From Streptomyces sp. HUAS 15-9 (GTDB lineage: Bacteria > Actinomycetota > Actinomycetes > Streptomycetales > Streptomycetaceae): 64,000 bases of DNA. The DNA lies in assembly GCF_025642155.1 (NCBI RefSeq), contig NZ_CP106798.1, positions 6,014,001 to 6,078,000 of the forward strand. The letters run 5' to 3'. The notes beneath the pieces are model-generated. The model was not told the DNA's origin. It did not search any database and was given only the letters and a program-made list of their open reading frames with translations. The position numbers and the translations under genes were made by a program. This document shows positions 31,124 to 38,526 of the stretch, piece by piece; positions within the stretch are counted from its first letter, which is position 1, and the number at the start of each line of letters is the position of its first letter.

Positions 31124-31888
31124 ATGAAGATCGACTGGGACCGGCGGCACTGCGCACGTAAGGGACACGTGACGTATGTGCCGGACGAGCCGAGGTTCCG
31201 GGAGCGGCTGCACGCCCAGACCGCCCTCGGCGACGTATGGCGCTGTCTGCGCTGCGGCGACTTCGTGCTCGGTGAGCCGCACGGTTCGGGGCCGGCCGAC
31301 GACGCGCCGCTGGTGCCGCGCGGGAAGGTGCTGCGGGACCTGTTCATCCTGCGGTTCCTGTCGATCGAGCGGGCCGTGCGCGGCGTGTTCATCGTGCTGG
31401 TCGCGGTGGCGGTGTGGAAGTTCAGCAACAGCCAGGACGCGGTACGGCGGCTCTTCAACGAGAACCTCGACGTCTTCCGCCCGGTCTTCAGGCACTTCCA
31501 CTACGACCTCGACCACTCACCGGTCGTCGGCTCCATCCAGAAGGCATTCGGCTACAAGCACTCCACGCTGCTGCTGGTGGCCGCCCTGCTGCTGGCCTAC
31601 GCGGTGATCGAACTCGTCGAGGCGGTCGGCCTCTGGTACGCCAAGCGCTGGGCGGAGTACCTCACGGTGGTCGCCACCGCCGCGTTCCTCCCGCTGGAGA
31701 TCTACGAACTCACCGAGCACATCAGCTGGTTGAAGATCACCACCCTCGTCCTCAACATCCTCGCCGTCCTCTACATCGCCGTCACCAAGCGGCTGTTCGG
31801 GCTGCGGGGCGGACGGAAAGCCTTCGACGAGGAGCGGCACAGCGCCTCGCTGATGGAGGTGGAGGAGTCGGCCGGCGTGGCGGTCTAG
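31124..31888 (+). CDS. DUF2127 family membrane protein
   Basis: A 254-residue protein. The N-terminal 60 residues are soluble and contain three cysteines (RRHCARKGHV, WRCLRCGDFV) with a CxxC that might bind a metal. Four membrane helices follow: FLSIERAVRGVFIVLVAVAV, STLLLVAALLLAYAVIELVE, YLTVVATAAFLPLEIYELTE and ITTLVLNILAVLYIAVTKRL. The helix region with AKRWAEYLTVVATAAFLPLE matches DUF2127 (integral membrane, unknown function). The ATG at 31124 (MKIDWDRRH) has GGAGG 8 bp upstream; the ATG at 31109 overlaps that site and is less likely. Confidence 0.82.
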   Translation: MKIDWDRRHCARKGHVTYVPDEPRFRERLHAQTALGDVWRCLRCGDFVLGEPHGSGPADDAPLVPRGKVLRDLFILRFLSIERAVRGVFIVLVAVAVWKFSNSQDAVRRLFNENLDVFRPVFRHFHYDLDHSPVVGSIQKAFGYKHSTLLLVAALLLAYAVIELVEAVGLWYAKRWAEYLTVVATAAFLPLEIYELTEHISWLKITTLVLNILAVLYIAVTKRLFGLRGGRKAFDEERHSASLMEVEESAGVAV

Positions 31889-31923
31889 GGGCGCCTGTCC
31901 GTGGCGGCGGATACCCTGCGCGG

Positions 31924-32453
31924 GTGCACGTGACAGAGGACGACCGCCGCCTTCCTCCTGCCCTGGCCGACGTGGCGCGGGTCGAGTTCGACCACGCCGA
32001 CGGTGAGGGCGTCGACTTCGAGCCGTACCCCGTCTTCGACTCCGCCGAAGAGACCACAGACTGGGTGCGCTGTGGACCGGCAACCGTGAACTCGACGGCG
32101 GCGCCTACCGGGTCTTCGGTCGGGTCGGTTCCGGTGGTCTCGTCGCCGTCTGGTTCGCCCGGCCGGGCCGTCCGCTCGGGGAGCAGCCCGTGGTGTTCAT
32201 GGGCTCGGAGGGCGAGTGTGGCCTGGTCGCGGGAAACCTTTCCGGCTTTCTGTGGGTGCCGGCCGACGGCTACGGCCCTCGGGAGGCCGCCCTGCACGAG
32301 GACGAGGAGCGCTCGGCCGGGCCCGACCCCGGTCTGGCCGAACTCGCCGCGCGCCATGCGAGCACCCCGCGTCGGCCGGCCCTGGAGATCGTCGCCGAGG
32401 CCCGTGCGGTGTTGCCCTCCTTTGCCGAGGATCTCGACGAACTCTGCCGTTGA
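31924..32453 (+). pseudogene. Hypothetical protein gene with an apparent 1-bp deletion
   Basis: From a GTG at 31924 (or 31930) the frame reads VTEDDRRLPPALADVARVEF, then DHADGEGVDFEPYPVFDSAE and ETTDWVR. At about 32068-32070 (GCGC) it continues sensibly only in the +2-shifted frame: LWTGNRELDGGAYRVFGRVG, then VVFMGSEGECGLVAGNLSGF and PSFAEDLDELCR with a stop at 32453. A missing G (expected CGG-CTG) explains the shift. If repaired, about 176 residues. It has no signal peptide or known domain; I do not recognise the family. Either a real mutation or a sequence error. Confidence 0.6.
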
Positions 32454-32459
32454 GGCGGG

Positions 32460-32906
32460 TCAGGCCTGCGCCCAGGGATCCGTGATCTCCCGCAGCAGGG
32501 TCAGCGCTTCGCGCAGTTGCTGCATGCGCCGCTTGCCCAGGTGGGTCTCCCACTCCCGTTCCACCTCGGCGACCACCGCGTCGGCGATCTCCTTGGCCGC
32601 CCACGCCCGTTCCGCCAGACACACCAGCCGGGCCCGCTTGTCGGTCGGGTCCGGGGCCCGGCGTACATAGCCCGCCTTCTCCAGCTGGTCGACCAGGAAG
32701 CCCGCGGTCTGCTTGGTGATCTGGGCCTGTTCCGCCAGTTCCGTCAGGCGTGTGCCGTCCGGGCCGACGCGCTGGAGGACCCGGGCCTGGGCGGGCGTGA
32801 AGTCGTCGAAGCCGGCCTCGGCGAGCACACCGAAGATACGGTTCTCCAGGGCCCGGTACGGGATGAACAGGAGCAGTCCCGTGTTGAGTTCGCTCTCCGC
32901 CACCAC
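32460..32906 (-). CDS. MarR family transcriptional regulator
   Basis: A 148-residue winged-helix regulator. LLLFIPYRALENRIFGVLAE begins the dimerisation helix, GTRLTELAEQAQITKQTAGF is the helix-turn-helix, and YVRRAPDPTDKRARLVCLAE is the wing with the DxRxR motif of MarR proteins. The GTG at 32906 has GAAGGGGG upstream on the minus strand. It is divergent from the gene at 32999. The region between holds three GTCAGAG-type half-sites overlapping a promoter, so this protein probably represses its neighbour and perhaps itself. Confidence 0.9.
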   Translation of the reverse strand: MVAESELNTGLLLFIPYRALENRIFGVLAEAGFDDFTPAQARVLQRVGPDGTRLTELAEQAQITKQTAGFLVDQLEKAGYVRRAPDPTDKRARLVCLAERAWAAKEIADAVVAEVEREWETHLGKRRMQQLREALTLLREITDPWAQA

Positions 32907-32929
32907 CGTCTACGCCCCCTTCGCATGCC

Positions 32930-32967
32930 TTGACTTTGGTCAGAGTCTCTGACTACTTTGGTCAGAG
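32930..32967 (+). promoter_or_regulatory. Promoter with overlapping MarR half-sites
   Basis: TTGACT (32930-32935) and TACTTT (32954-32959) form a -35/-10 pair with an 18-bp spacer. GTCAGAG (32939-32945), CTCTGAC (32947-32953) and GTCAGAG (32961-32967) are three alternating half-sites: the first pair has a 1-bp spacer and the second a 7-bp spacer spanning the -10. Confidence 0.7.
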
Positions 32968-32998
32968 AAGCTTACCACTTGAGTGGGCGGTGATCCGC

Positions 32999-33628
32999 AT
33001 GGGCGTGGCGTTGGACGTGGACGAACTCTGGCAGGTCGTCGACCGCGAGCGGGCGGGTCTGGCCGACCTGCTGGCGGGCCTGAGCCCCGGGGAGTGGGAG
33101 ACGCGGACGCGGTGCGGGGACTGGCGGGTGCGGGACGTCGCCGCGCATCTGACCATGGGTGCGCGCTTCAGCTACCGGCAGGTGCTGGGCGAACTCGTCC
33201 GGGCCCGCGGCAACCTCGACCGGATGATCCACGACGCCTCGGTCTGCGAGGGACAGGCGCCGGTCGAGGAGATCGTCGCTCACCTGCGCTCACTCGTCGG
33301 CTCCCGCCGTGCGGCACCGTTCACCACGCCCCGCGAGTCCCTCCTCGACGTTCTCGTCCACGGCCAGGACATCGCCCTCGCTCTCGGCCGGACCCGCGAG
33401 ATGCCCCGAGAGGCCGCCCGCGACGCCGCCGACCGGGTGTGGACCATGCGCGTCCCGCCCCGGCCATGGCCCCTCCCGCACGCCCGGCTCGTCGCCACGG
33501 ACATCGCGTGGACGCGCGGCGGGGGCGAGGAGGTCCACGGCCCGATCGCGGCCCTGCTCCTGCTGCTCACCGGGCGTCCGGAAGCGGCGCGCGAGTGGTT
33601 CGAGCGGGCCGCCGTACCGGAGCAGTGA
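32999..33628 (+). CDS. Maleylpyruvate isomerase-like (DinB/MDMPI fold) protein
   Basis: A 209-residue protein of the mycothiol-dependent maleylpyruvate isomerase N-domain / TIGR03083 type. DVDELWQVVDRERAGLADLL opens a four-helix bundle; EWETRTRCGDWRVRDVAAHL carries the conserved metal-ligand His and WxVRDVAAHL motif; LLDVLVHGQDIALALGR supplies the second His pair. Members are metal-dependent thiol transferases, in actinobacteria often linked to mycothiol. The substrate is unknown. The ATG at 32999 follows GAGTGGG; a GTG at 32990 is possible. It is controlled from the promoter/MarR site at 32930-32967. Confidence 0.83.
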   Translation: MGVALDVDELWQVVDRERAGLADLLAGLSPGEWETRTRCGDWRVRDVAAHLTMGARFSYRQVLGELVRARGNLDRMIHDASVCEGQAPVEEIVAHLRSLVGSRRAAPFTTPRESLLDVLVHGQDIALALGRTREMPREAARDAADRVWTMRVPPRPWPLPHARLVATDIAWTRGGGEEVHGPIAALLLLLTGRPEAAREWFERAAVPEQ

Positions 33629-33662
33629 GACACCCAGGGACCACGGGGGACCGCGGGGGAGT

Positions 33663-33696
33663 GAAGCGGCGGGTTCGCGACCGGGCCCGCCGCTTC
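33663..33696 (+). terminator. Hairpin terminator after the isomerase-like gene
   Basis: GAAGCGGCGGG (33663-33673) pairs perfectly with CCCGCCGCTTC (33686-33696). It lies 35 bp past the stop and 110 bp before the AAA ATPase gene. No T-tract. Confidence 0.6.
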
Positions 33697-33807
33697 GCCG
33701 GCTCGTGGTGAACGGCTCGGCGAACCTCACCTCAATTCCTTTGACCCGCCCGCCGGTCCGGCCCAGGCTTGATGGCCTCGAAGCGCACGCGACGTACGGA
33801 GGTGGAC

Positions 33808-35304
33808 ATGGGAGAGCCGGGCAGGGTGGAGATCGTCAGCAAGCAGGAGTACGAGGCCCGATACGGTCCGGAGAGGGAGCCGTCACCCCTCTCGCTGGAG
33901 CAGATCAACGAGTTGTTCTCCGAGTTCCTCATGGCGGTCGCCCGCCCGAAGCGTCCGGACACCGACGGCAGCCGCGACCTCGCCAAGCGGCTGCGCGATC
34001 ACCTGGGGTCGGCGCCGACGGACCGCCCGGTGGTGAAGGCCGCCTACGCCTCCTTCGACCTGCCCAACGTCCACCTCGCCCTGGAGCGCTGGTTCGCCGC
34101 GGACGGCCGCTCGTACGAGCTGATCGGTATGCGCGGCGCCCAGCACCACGGCGACCTCACCCTCGGCGACATCATCGACGCCGCCGACCGCTACGACCGC
34201 TTCGTGGTCGGCGCCGTCGACTACGCCCATCTGCCGGTCTCACCCGACGAGGAACTGGCCTGCGTCTCCTGCGGGTTCTACCTCGGTGCGGAGGACGACG
34301 AGCGGTTCGTCGTCCTCCTGCGCGGCCCGCAGGACGAGTACGGGCGCAACAAGGTCGAGGTCGAAGTCCTCGCCGGGGAGAAGGAGTTCGCGGACCGGCT
34401 GCTTGCCGGGATCGACGCGCTCGTGCGCGAGCACAGTGTCTTCCGCGGGCAGGTGCTCTCCTTCGAGGGCTCGGAGTTCGGGCACGGCCTCGGCCCGTTC
34501 CGCTTCCACCGCCGCCCCGGCCTGACCCGTGACGACATCGTGCTGCCGGCCGGGCTCCTGGAGCGGGTGGAGCGGCAGGTCGTGGGCGTGGCCCGGCGTC
34601 GTGAGCAACTGCGCGCGGCGGGCCAGCACCTGCGCCGGGGCCTCCTGCTGTACGGCCCGCCCGGCACCGGCAAGACCCACACGATCCGCTATCTCCTCTC
34701 CCACCTCCCGCAGTTCACGGTCGTGATCCTGTCCGGCGAGAGCATCGAGGCCATCGGCCCGGCCTGCGCCCTGGCCCGGATGCTCCAGCCCGCGCTCGTC
34801 GTCCTGGAGGACTGCGACCTGATCGCCGAGTCCCGTGACTACGGCGGCGGCGAACAGCCCCTGCTCTTCCAGGTGCTGAACGAGATGGACGGCCTCGGCG
34901 ACGACGCCGACGTCGCCTTCCTGCTCACCACCAACCGCGCCGACCTGCTGGAACCGGCCCTCGTGCAGCGCCCCGGCCGCGTCGACCTCGCCGTGGAGAT
35001 CCCGCTGCCGGACGCGGAGGGCCGCGCGGCCCTGCTCGGCCTGTACGGCGCGGGGCTCGGCCTCGGCAAGGACATCGCCGACGAGGTGGTGGTCCGTACG
35101 GAGGGCACGACGGCCTCCTTCACCAAGGAGCTGGTGCGGCGGTCCGTCTTGATCGCGGCGGAGCGCGAGTCGCCCCGCACCGAGCCGGAGGACGTCCGCG
35201 AGGCCCTCGACGAGCTCCTCTCCGACCGCGACCGCCTGACCCGCCGCCTGCTCGGCGTGCGGGACGGCGACGGGGACGAGGAAGAAGAGGACGAAGACGA
35301 ATGA
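33808..35304 (+). CDS. AAA family ATPase (FtsH/Cdc48-like core)
   Basis: A 498-residue cytosolic ATPase. The first 240 residues are an unassigned domain (EPGRVEIVSKQEYEARYGPE ... VFRGQVLSFEGSEFG). The AAA module follows: Walker A GPPGTGKTHT at about residue 282, Walker B ALVVLEDCDLIAE, second-region FLLTTNRADLLEPALVQRPG and arginine-finger/sensor RVDLAVEIPLPDAEGRAALL. The lid domain ends in an acidic tail (GDGDEEEEDEDE). No protease or membrane segment is attached, so it is probably a stand-alone remodelling ATPase with an N-terminal substrate domain. GGAGG lies 5 bp before the ATG at 33808. Substrate unknown. Confidence 0.87.
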   Translation: MGEPGRVEIVSKQEYEARYGPEREPSPLSLEQINELFSEFLMAVARPKRPDTDGSRDLAKRLRDHLGSAPTDRPVVKAAYASFDLPNVHLALERWFAADGRSYELIGMRGAQHHGDLTLGDIIDAADRYDRFVVGAVDYAHLPVSPDEELACVSCGFYLGAEDDERFVVLLRGPQDEYGRNKVEVEVLAGEKEFADRLLAGIDALVREHSVFRGQVLSFEGSEFGHGLGPFRFHRRPGLTRDDIVLPAGLLERVERQVVGVARRREQLRAAGQHLRRGLLLYGPPGTGKTHTIRYLLSHLPQFTVVILSGESIEAIGPACALARMLQPALVVLEDCDLIAESRDYGGGEQPLLFQVLNEMDGLGDDADVAFLLTTNRADLLEPALVQRPGRVDLAVEIPLPDAEGRAALLGLYGAGLGLGKDIADEVVVRTEGTTASFTKELVRRSVLIAAERESPRTEPEDVREALDELLSDRDRLTRRLLGVRDGDGDEEEEDEDE

Positions 35305-35321
35305 CTCCGTTCCCGCCGGCC

Positions 35322-35352
35322 TTGCCCTGACGCCGACGTCAACGCCTACGGT
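35322..35352 (+). promoter_or_regulatory. MerR-type promoter with 19-bp spacer
   Basis: TTGCCC (35322-35327) and TACGGT (35347-35352) are separated by 19 bp, the extended spacing that MerR-family activators untwist. The dyad TGAC...GTCA lies within the spacer (35328-35341). The start codon follows 8 bp after the -10, so the message is probably leaderless. Likely autoregulation by the MerR protein. Confidence 0.65.
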
Positions 35353-35359
35353 CGTACCC

Positions 35360-35788
35360 ATGCGAATCGGCGAGCTGGCCGCACGGGCCGGGACCACCAC
35401 GCGGGCGCTGCGGTACTACGAGTCGCGGGGGCTGCTGCCCGCGCGGCGCGACGACAAGGGGTACCGGTCCTACGACGAGGCCGACCTCAGGCTGCTCACC
35501 CAGATACGGACGCTGCGGGACTTCGGGTTCGACCTGGAGGAGACGCGGCCGTTCGTGGAGTGTCTGCGGGCCGGGCACCCGGAGGGTGACTCGTGCCCCG
35601 CCTCGCTCGCGGTCTACCGGCGCAAGCTGGACGAGCTCGACGCGCTCATCGGGGAGCTGCGGGCGGTGCGGGAGAAGGTCGCCGGGCAGCTGGTCCGGGC
35701 CGAGCGGGCGCGGTCCGAACTGGCCGCCGAAGCGCTGGTTCCGGGAGGTCCGGAACCGTTGTGCGAACTGGGAGGGCAGGAGCGTTGA
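35360..35788 (+). CDS. MerR family transcriptional regulator
   Basis: A 142-residue protein with the MerR winged helix at residues 1-70 (MRIGELAARAGTTTRALRYY, then ESRGLLPARRDDKGYRSYDE and LRLLTQIRTLRDFGFDLEET), a linking coiled coil (KLDELDALIGELRAVREKVA), and a single cysteine at about residue 78 (HPEGDSCPASL) that could serve as a sensor or ligand. It has no dedicated effector domain. The stop overlaps the TTG start of the thioredoxin gene, so the pair is an operon. A redox- or thiol-responsive switch controlling a thioredoxin is plausible. Confidence 0.9.
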   Translation: MRIGELAARAGTTTRALRYYESRGLLPARRDDKGYRSYDEADLRLLTQIRTLRDFGFDLEETRPFVECLRAGHPEGDSCPASLAVYRRKLDELDALIGELRAVREKVAGQLVRAERARSELAAEALVPGGPEPLCELGGQER

Positions 35789-36117
35789 TCAAGGCGGACG
35801 GCGTGACCGAGGTGACGGACGCGGACTTCGCGGCTCAGGTGCTCGGCTCGGATCTGCCCGTACTGGTGGAGTTCACCGCCGACTGGTGCCCGCCGTGCCG
35901 GCAGATGGGGCCGGTGCTCGGCGCACTCGCCCAAGAGACGAGCGACCGCCTGAAGGTCGTACAGCTGGACGTGGACACCAACCCGTCGACCACCAACGCG
36001 TACAAGGTGCTGTCGATGCCGACGTTCATGGTGTTCCGCGCCGGTGAACCCGTCAAGGCGATGGTCGGGGCGCGTTCCGGGCGCAGGCTTCTGGAGGAGC
36101 TCTCCGACGTCTGGTAG
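35785..36117 (+). CDS. trxA: Thioredoxin
   Basis: A 110-residue thioredoxin with the active site VEFTADWCPPCRQMGPVLGA (Cys35 and Cys38, WCPPC instead of the classical WCGPC), VVQLDVDTNP, and the cis-Pro loop VLSMPTFMVFRAGEPV. It reduces protein disulfides in the cytoplasm with electrons from thioredoxin reductase. The TTG at 35785 overlaps the MerR stop (TTGA) and has GGGAGGGCAGGAG upstream. The WCPPC variant usually shifts the redox potential compared with WCGPC. It is followed by a strong terminator, so the MerR-trxA pair is a closed two-gene unit. Confidence 0.93.
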   Translation: MIKADGVTEVTDADFAAQVLGSDLPVLVEFTADWCPPCRQMGPVLGALAQETSDRLKVVQLDVDTNPSTTNAYKVLSMPTFMVFRAGEPVKAMVGARSGRRLLEELSDVW

Positions 36118-36138
36118 GTAAAGCCACGGGCTCACAAA

Positions 36139-36173
36139 AAATCCCCCGAGCAATTGCGCTCGGGGGATTTCTG
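36139..36173. terminator. Bidirectional intrinsic terminator
   Basis: AAATCCCCCGAGC (36139-36151) pairs perfectly with GCTCGGGGGATTT (36158-36170), followed by T-rich bases, and preceded by an A-tract (36135-36140). It closes the MerR-trxA operon and shields the HelD gene. Confidence 0.85.
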
Positions 36174-36258
36174 TGCGTATATTCAGTGGTTCGCGACTTC
36201 AAATGAACTGAGGCGCGGTGAAGTTCTGTGAGCACAGTATATCCGGGCGGGAGCGGAA

Positions 36259-38526
36259 TTGTCAAACACCGAATTTCCGGACGATGAATTGCGGCACGAG
36301 CAGGAATTCATCGACGGACTGTACGCGCGCGTCGACGCGCTGCGCGGCGACACCGAGGTCTCCGTCGCGGACGCCCTCGCGCAGGGCGACAAGCCCATGC
36401 AGGCCCGGCTGGAGCGGGACATCCTGGTCGCCGAGCGCTCCGGGCTGCTCGCCGCGCTGAACGCCGTCGACGGCTCGCTCTGCTTCGGCCGCATCGACCT
36501 GACCTCAGGTGTCAGCCACCACATCGGCCGTATCGGGCTGCGCACCGACGACGCCGAGCGCACCCCCGTCCTCATCGACTGGCGGGCCGACGTCGCCCGC
36601 CCCTTCTATCTGGCCACCGGGCACACCCCGCTGGGGCTGCGCCGGCGCCGGCACATCGCCACCGACGGGCGCCGCGTCACCACCCTGCACGACGAGATCC
36701 TCGACCTCGGCGACGCCACCCGCACCGGTCACGAGGACCCCACTGGGGACGCCGTGCTCCTGGCCGCGCTCAACTCCGCGCGCACCGGCCGGATGAACGA
36801 CATCGTGCAGACCATCCAGGCCGAGCAGGACGAGATCATCCGGGCGCCGCACCGCGGGGTGCTGGTGGTGGAGGGCGGACCCGGCACCGGCAAGACGGCG
36901 GTCGCGCTGCACCGCGCCGCGTATCTCCTCTACGAGCACCGGGAACTGCTCGCCAAGCGGGCCGTCCTGATCGTCGGCCCCAACCCGGCGTTCCTCGGCT
37001 ACATCGGCGAGGTGCTGCCCTCGCTGGGCGAGACGGGCGTGCTGCTCGCGACGGTCGGCGAACTCTTCCCCGGCGTGAAGGCGACGGCGACCGACAGCCG
37101 CGAGGCGGCCGCGATCAAGGGCCGTGCCGATATGGCGGACGTGCTCGCCGAGGTCGTACGGGACTGGCAGTCGCTGCCCGACCCGGTGATCGCGATCGAG
37201 CACGACCGCGAGATCCTGATGCTCGACGACGGCCTGGTGAAGGTGGCCCGTGAGCGCACCCGTGCCGCCCGGCTGCCGCACAACGTCGCCCGCGAGCACT
37301 TCGAGGGTCACATCCTCAACACGCTCACCGACATGGTGGCCGAACGCATCGGCACCGACCCGTACGACGGCACGAACCTCCTCGACCCCAGCGACATCAC
37401 CCAGATCCGCGACGAACTCGCCGAGAACCCCGAAGTATGGGCCGCCATCGACCAGTTGTGGCCGCGCCTGACGCCGCAGCGCCTGGTCGCGGACTTCCTC
37501 GCCGACCCCGTGGGATACCTCTCGGACGAGGACGCGGCCGCGGTCCGCCGCCCGACCACACGGGCGTGGACGGTGGCGGACGTACCGCTGCTCGACGAGG
37601 CGGCCGAACTGCTCGGGGTCGACGAGCGGTTGGCACGGGCGCGGGCGGAGAAGGAGCGGGAGACGCAGGTGGCCTTTGCCCAGGGCGTCCTCGATGTCTC
37701 GTACGCCTCGCGGACGTACGAGTTCGAGGACAAGGAGGACAGCGATCCCGACGGCTCGGAGGTCCTGTCCGCGCACGACATCATCGACGCCGAGCGGTTC
37801 GCCGAGCGCCATGAGGAGGAGGACCACCGCAGCGCCGCCGAGCGCGCGGCGGCCGACCGGACCTGGGCGTTCGGGCACATCATCGTCGACGAGGCGCAGG
37901 AGCTGTCGCCGATGGCGTGGCGGCTGCTGATGCGGCGCAGCCCGACCCGCTCGATGACCCTGGTCGGCGACCCGGTGCAGACCGCGGAGGCGGCGGGCGT
38001 CGGCTCCTGGCAGAAGATCCTCCAGCCGTACGTCGAGGACCGCTGGGAGCACACCCGCCTCGGCGTCAACTACCGGACGCCGGCGGAGATCATGGAGGTC
38101 GCGGCGGCCGTGGTGCGCGCCGAGGACCCCGGCTTCGAGCCGCCGAGTTCGGTGCGGTCGACGGGCGTACGGCCGTGGGTGCGCGCGAGCGACGACCTGC
38201 CGGGCGCCGTGGCCGAGGCGGTGAAGGAACTGACCCCCGCCGAGGGCCGGCTCGCCGTCATCGCCCCGCGCCACCTGCACCGGAAGCTGGCCGCACGGCT
38301 GGACGGGGTGACGGCGGGCGCCGAGCCCGACCTGACGCGGACCGTCGTCCTGCTCGATCCGCGCCAGGCCAAGGGCCTGGAGTTCGACTCCGTCCTGGTG
38401 GTGGAGCCGGGCAGCTATGGAACCAGCGACCTGTACGTGGCCCTGACCCGGGCGACACAGCGGCTCGGCGTGTTGCACAAGGGCGCGCTGCCCGAGGGGC
38501 TCAGGCAGGCCGCAGCCACACCGTAG
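36259..38526 (+). CDS. helD: HelD-type RNA polymerase-associated helicase/ATPase
   Basis: A 755-residue UvrD/Rep-like superfamily 1 protein. An N-terminal coiled-coil region ([20 protein letters not shown]) leads into an arm, followed by Walker [21 protein letters not shown] (about residue 205), Walker [21 protein letters not shown], motif [32 protein letters not shown], and the final [16 protein letters not shown] and [14 protein letters not shown]. This is the actinobacterial HelD architecture; such proteins enter RNA polymerase channels and recycle it from DNA. The TTG at 36259 has GGGAG 6 bp upstream. No rifamycin-associated element was seen upstream, so it is more likely a housekeeping HelD than HelR. 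Confidence 0.88.
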   Translation: MSNTEFPDDELRHEQEFIDGLYARVDALRGDTEVSVADALAQGDKPMQARLERDILVAERSGLLAALNAVDGSLCFGRIDLTSGVSHHIGRIGLRTDDAERTPVLIDWRADVARPFYLATGHTPLGLRRRRHIATDGRRVTTLHDEILDLGDATRTGHEDPTGDAVLLAALNSARTGRMNDIVQTIQAEQDEIIRAPHRGVLVVEGGPGTGKTAVALHRAAYLLYEHRELLAKRAVLIVGPNPAFLGYIGEVLPSLGETGVLLATVGELFPGVKATATDSREAAAIKGRADMADVLAEVVRDWQSLPDPVIAIEHDREILMLDDGLVKVARERTRAARLPHNVAREHFEGHILNTLTDMVAERIGTDPYDGTNLLDPSDITQIRDELAENPEVWAAIDQLWPRLTPQRLVADFLADPVGYLSDEDAAAVRRPTTRAWTVADVPLLDEAAELLGVDERLARARAEKERETQVAFAQGVLDVSYASRTYEFEDKEDSDPDGSEVLSAHDIIDAERFAERHEEEDHRSAAERAAADRTWAFGHIIVDEAQELSPMAWRLLMRRSPTRSMTLVGDPVQTAEAAGVGSWQKILQPYVEDRWEHTRLGVNYRTPAEIMEVAAAVVRAEDPGFEPPSSVRSTGVRPWVRASDDLPGAVAEAVKELTPAEGRLAVIAPRHLHRKLAARLDGVTAGAEPDLTRTVVLLDPRQAKGLEFDSVLVVEPGSYGTSDLYVALTRATQRLGVLHKGALPEGLRQAAATP

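Noticed and set aside
36118..36258. Rifamycin-associated element upstream of helD, which would make it helR
   Set aside because: No inverted repeat of that kind was found before the start; only a transcription terminator of the upstream operon is present.
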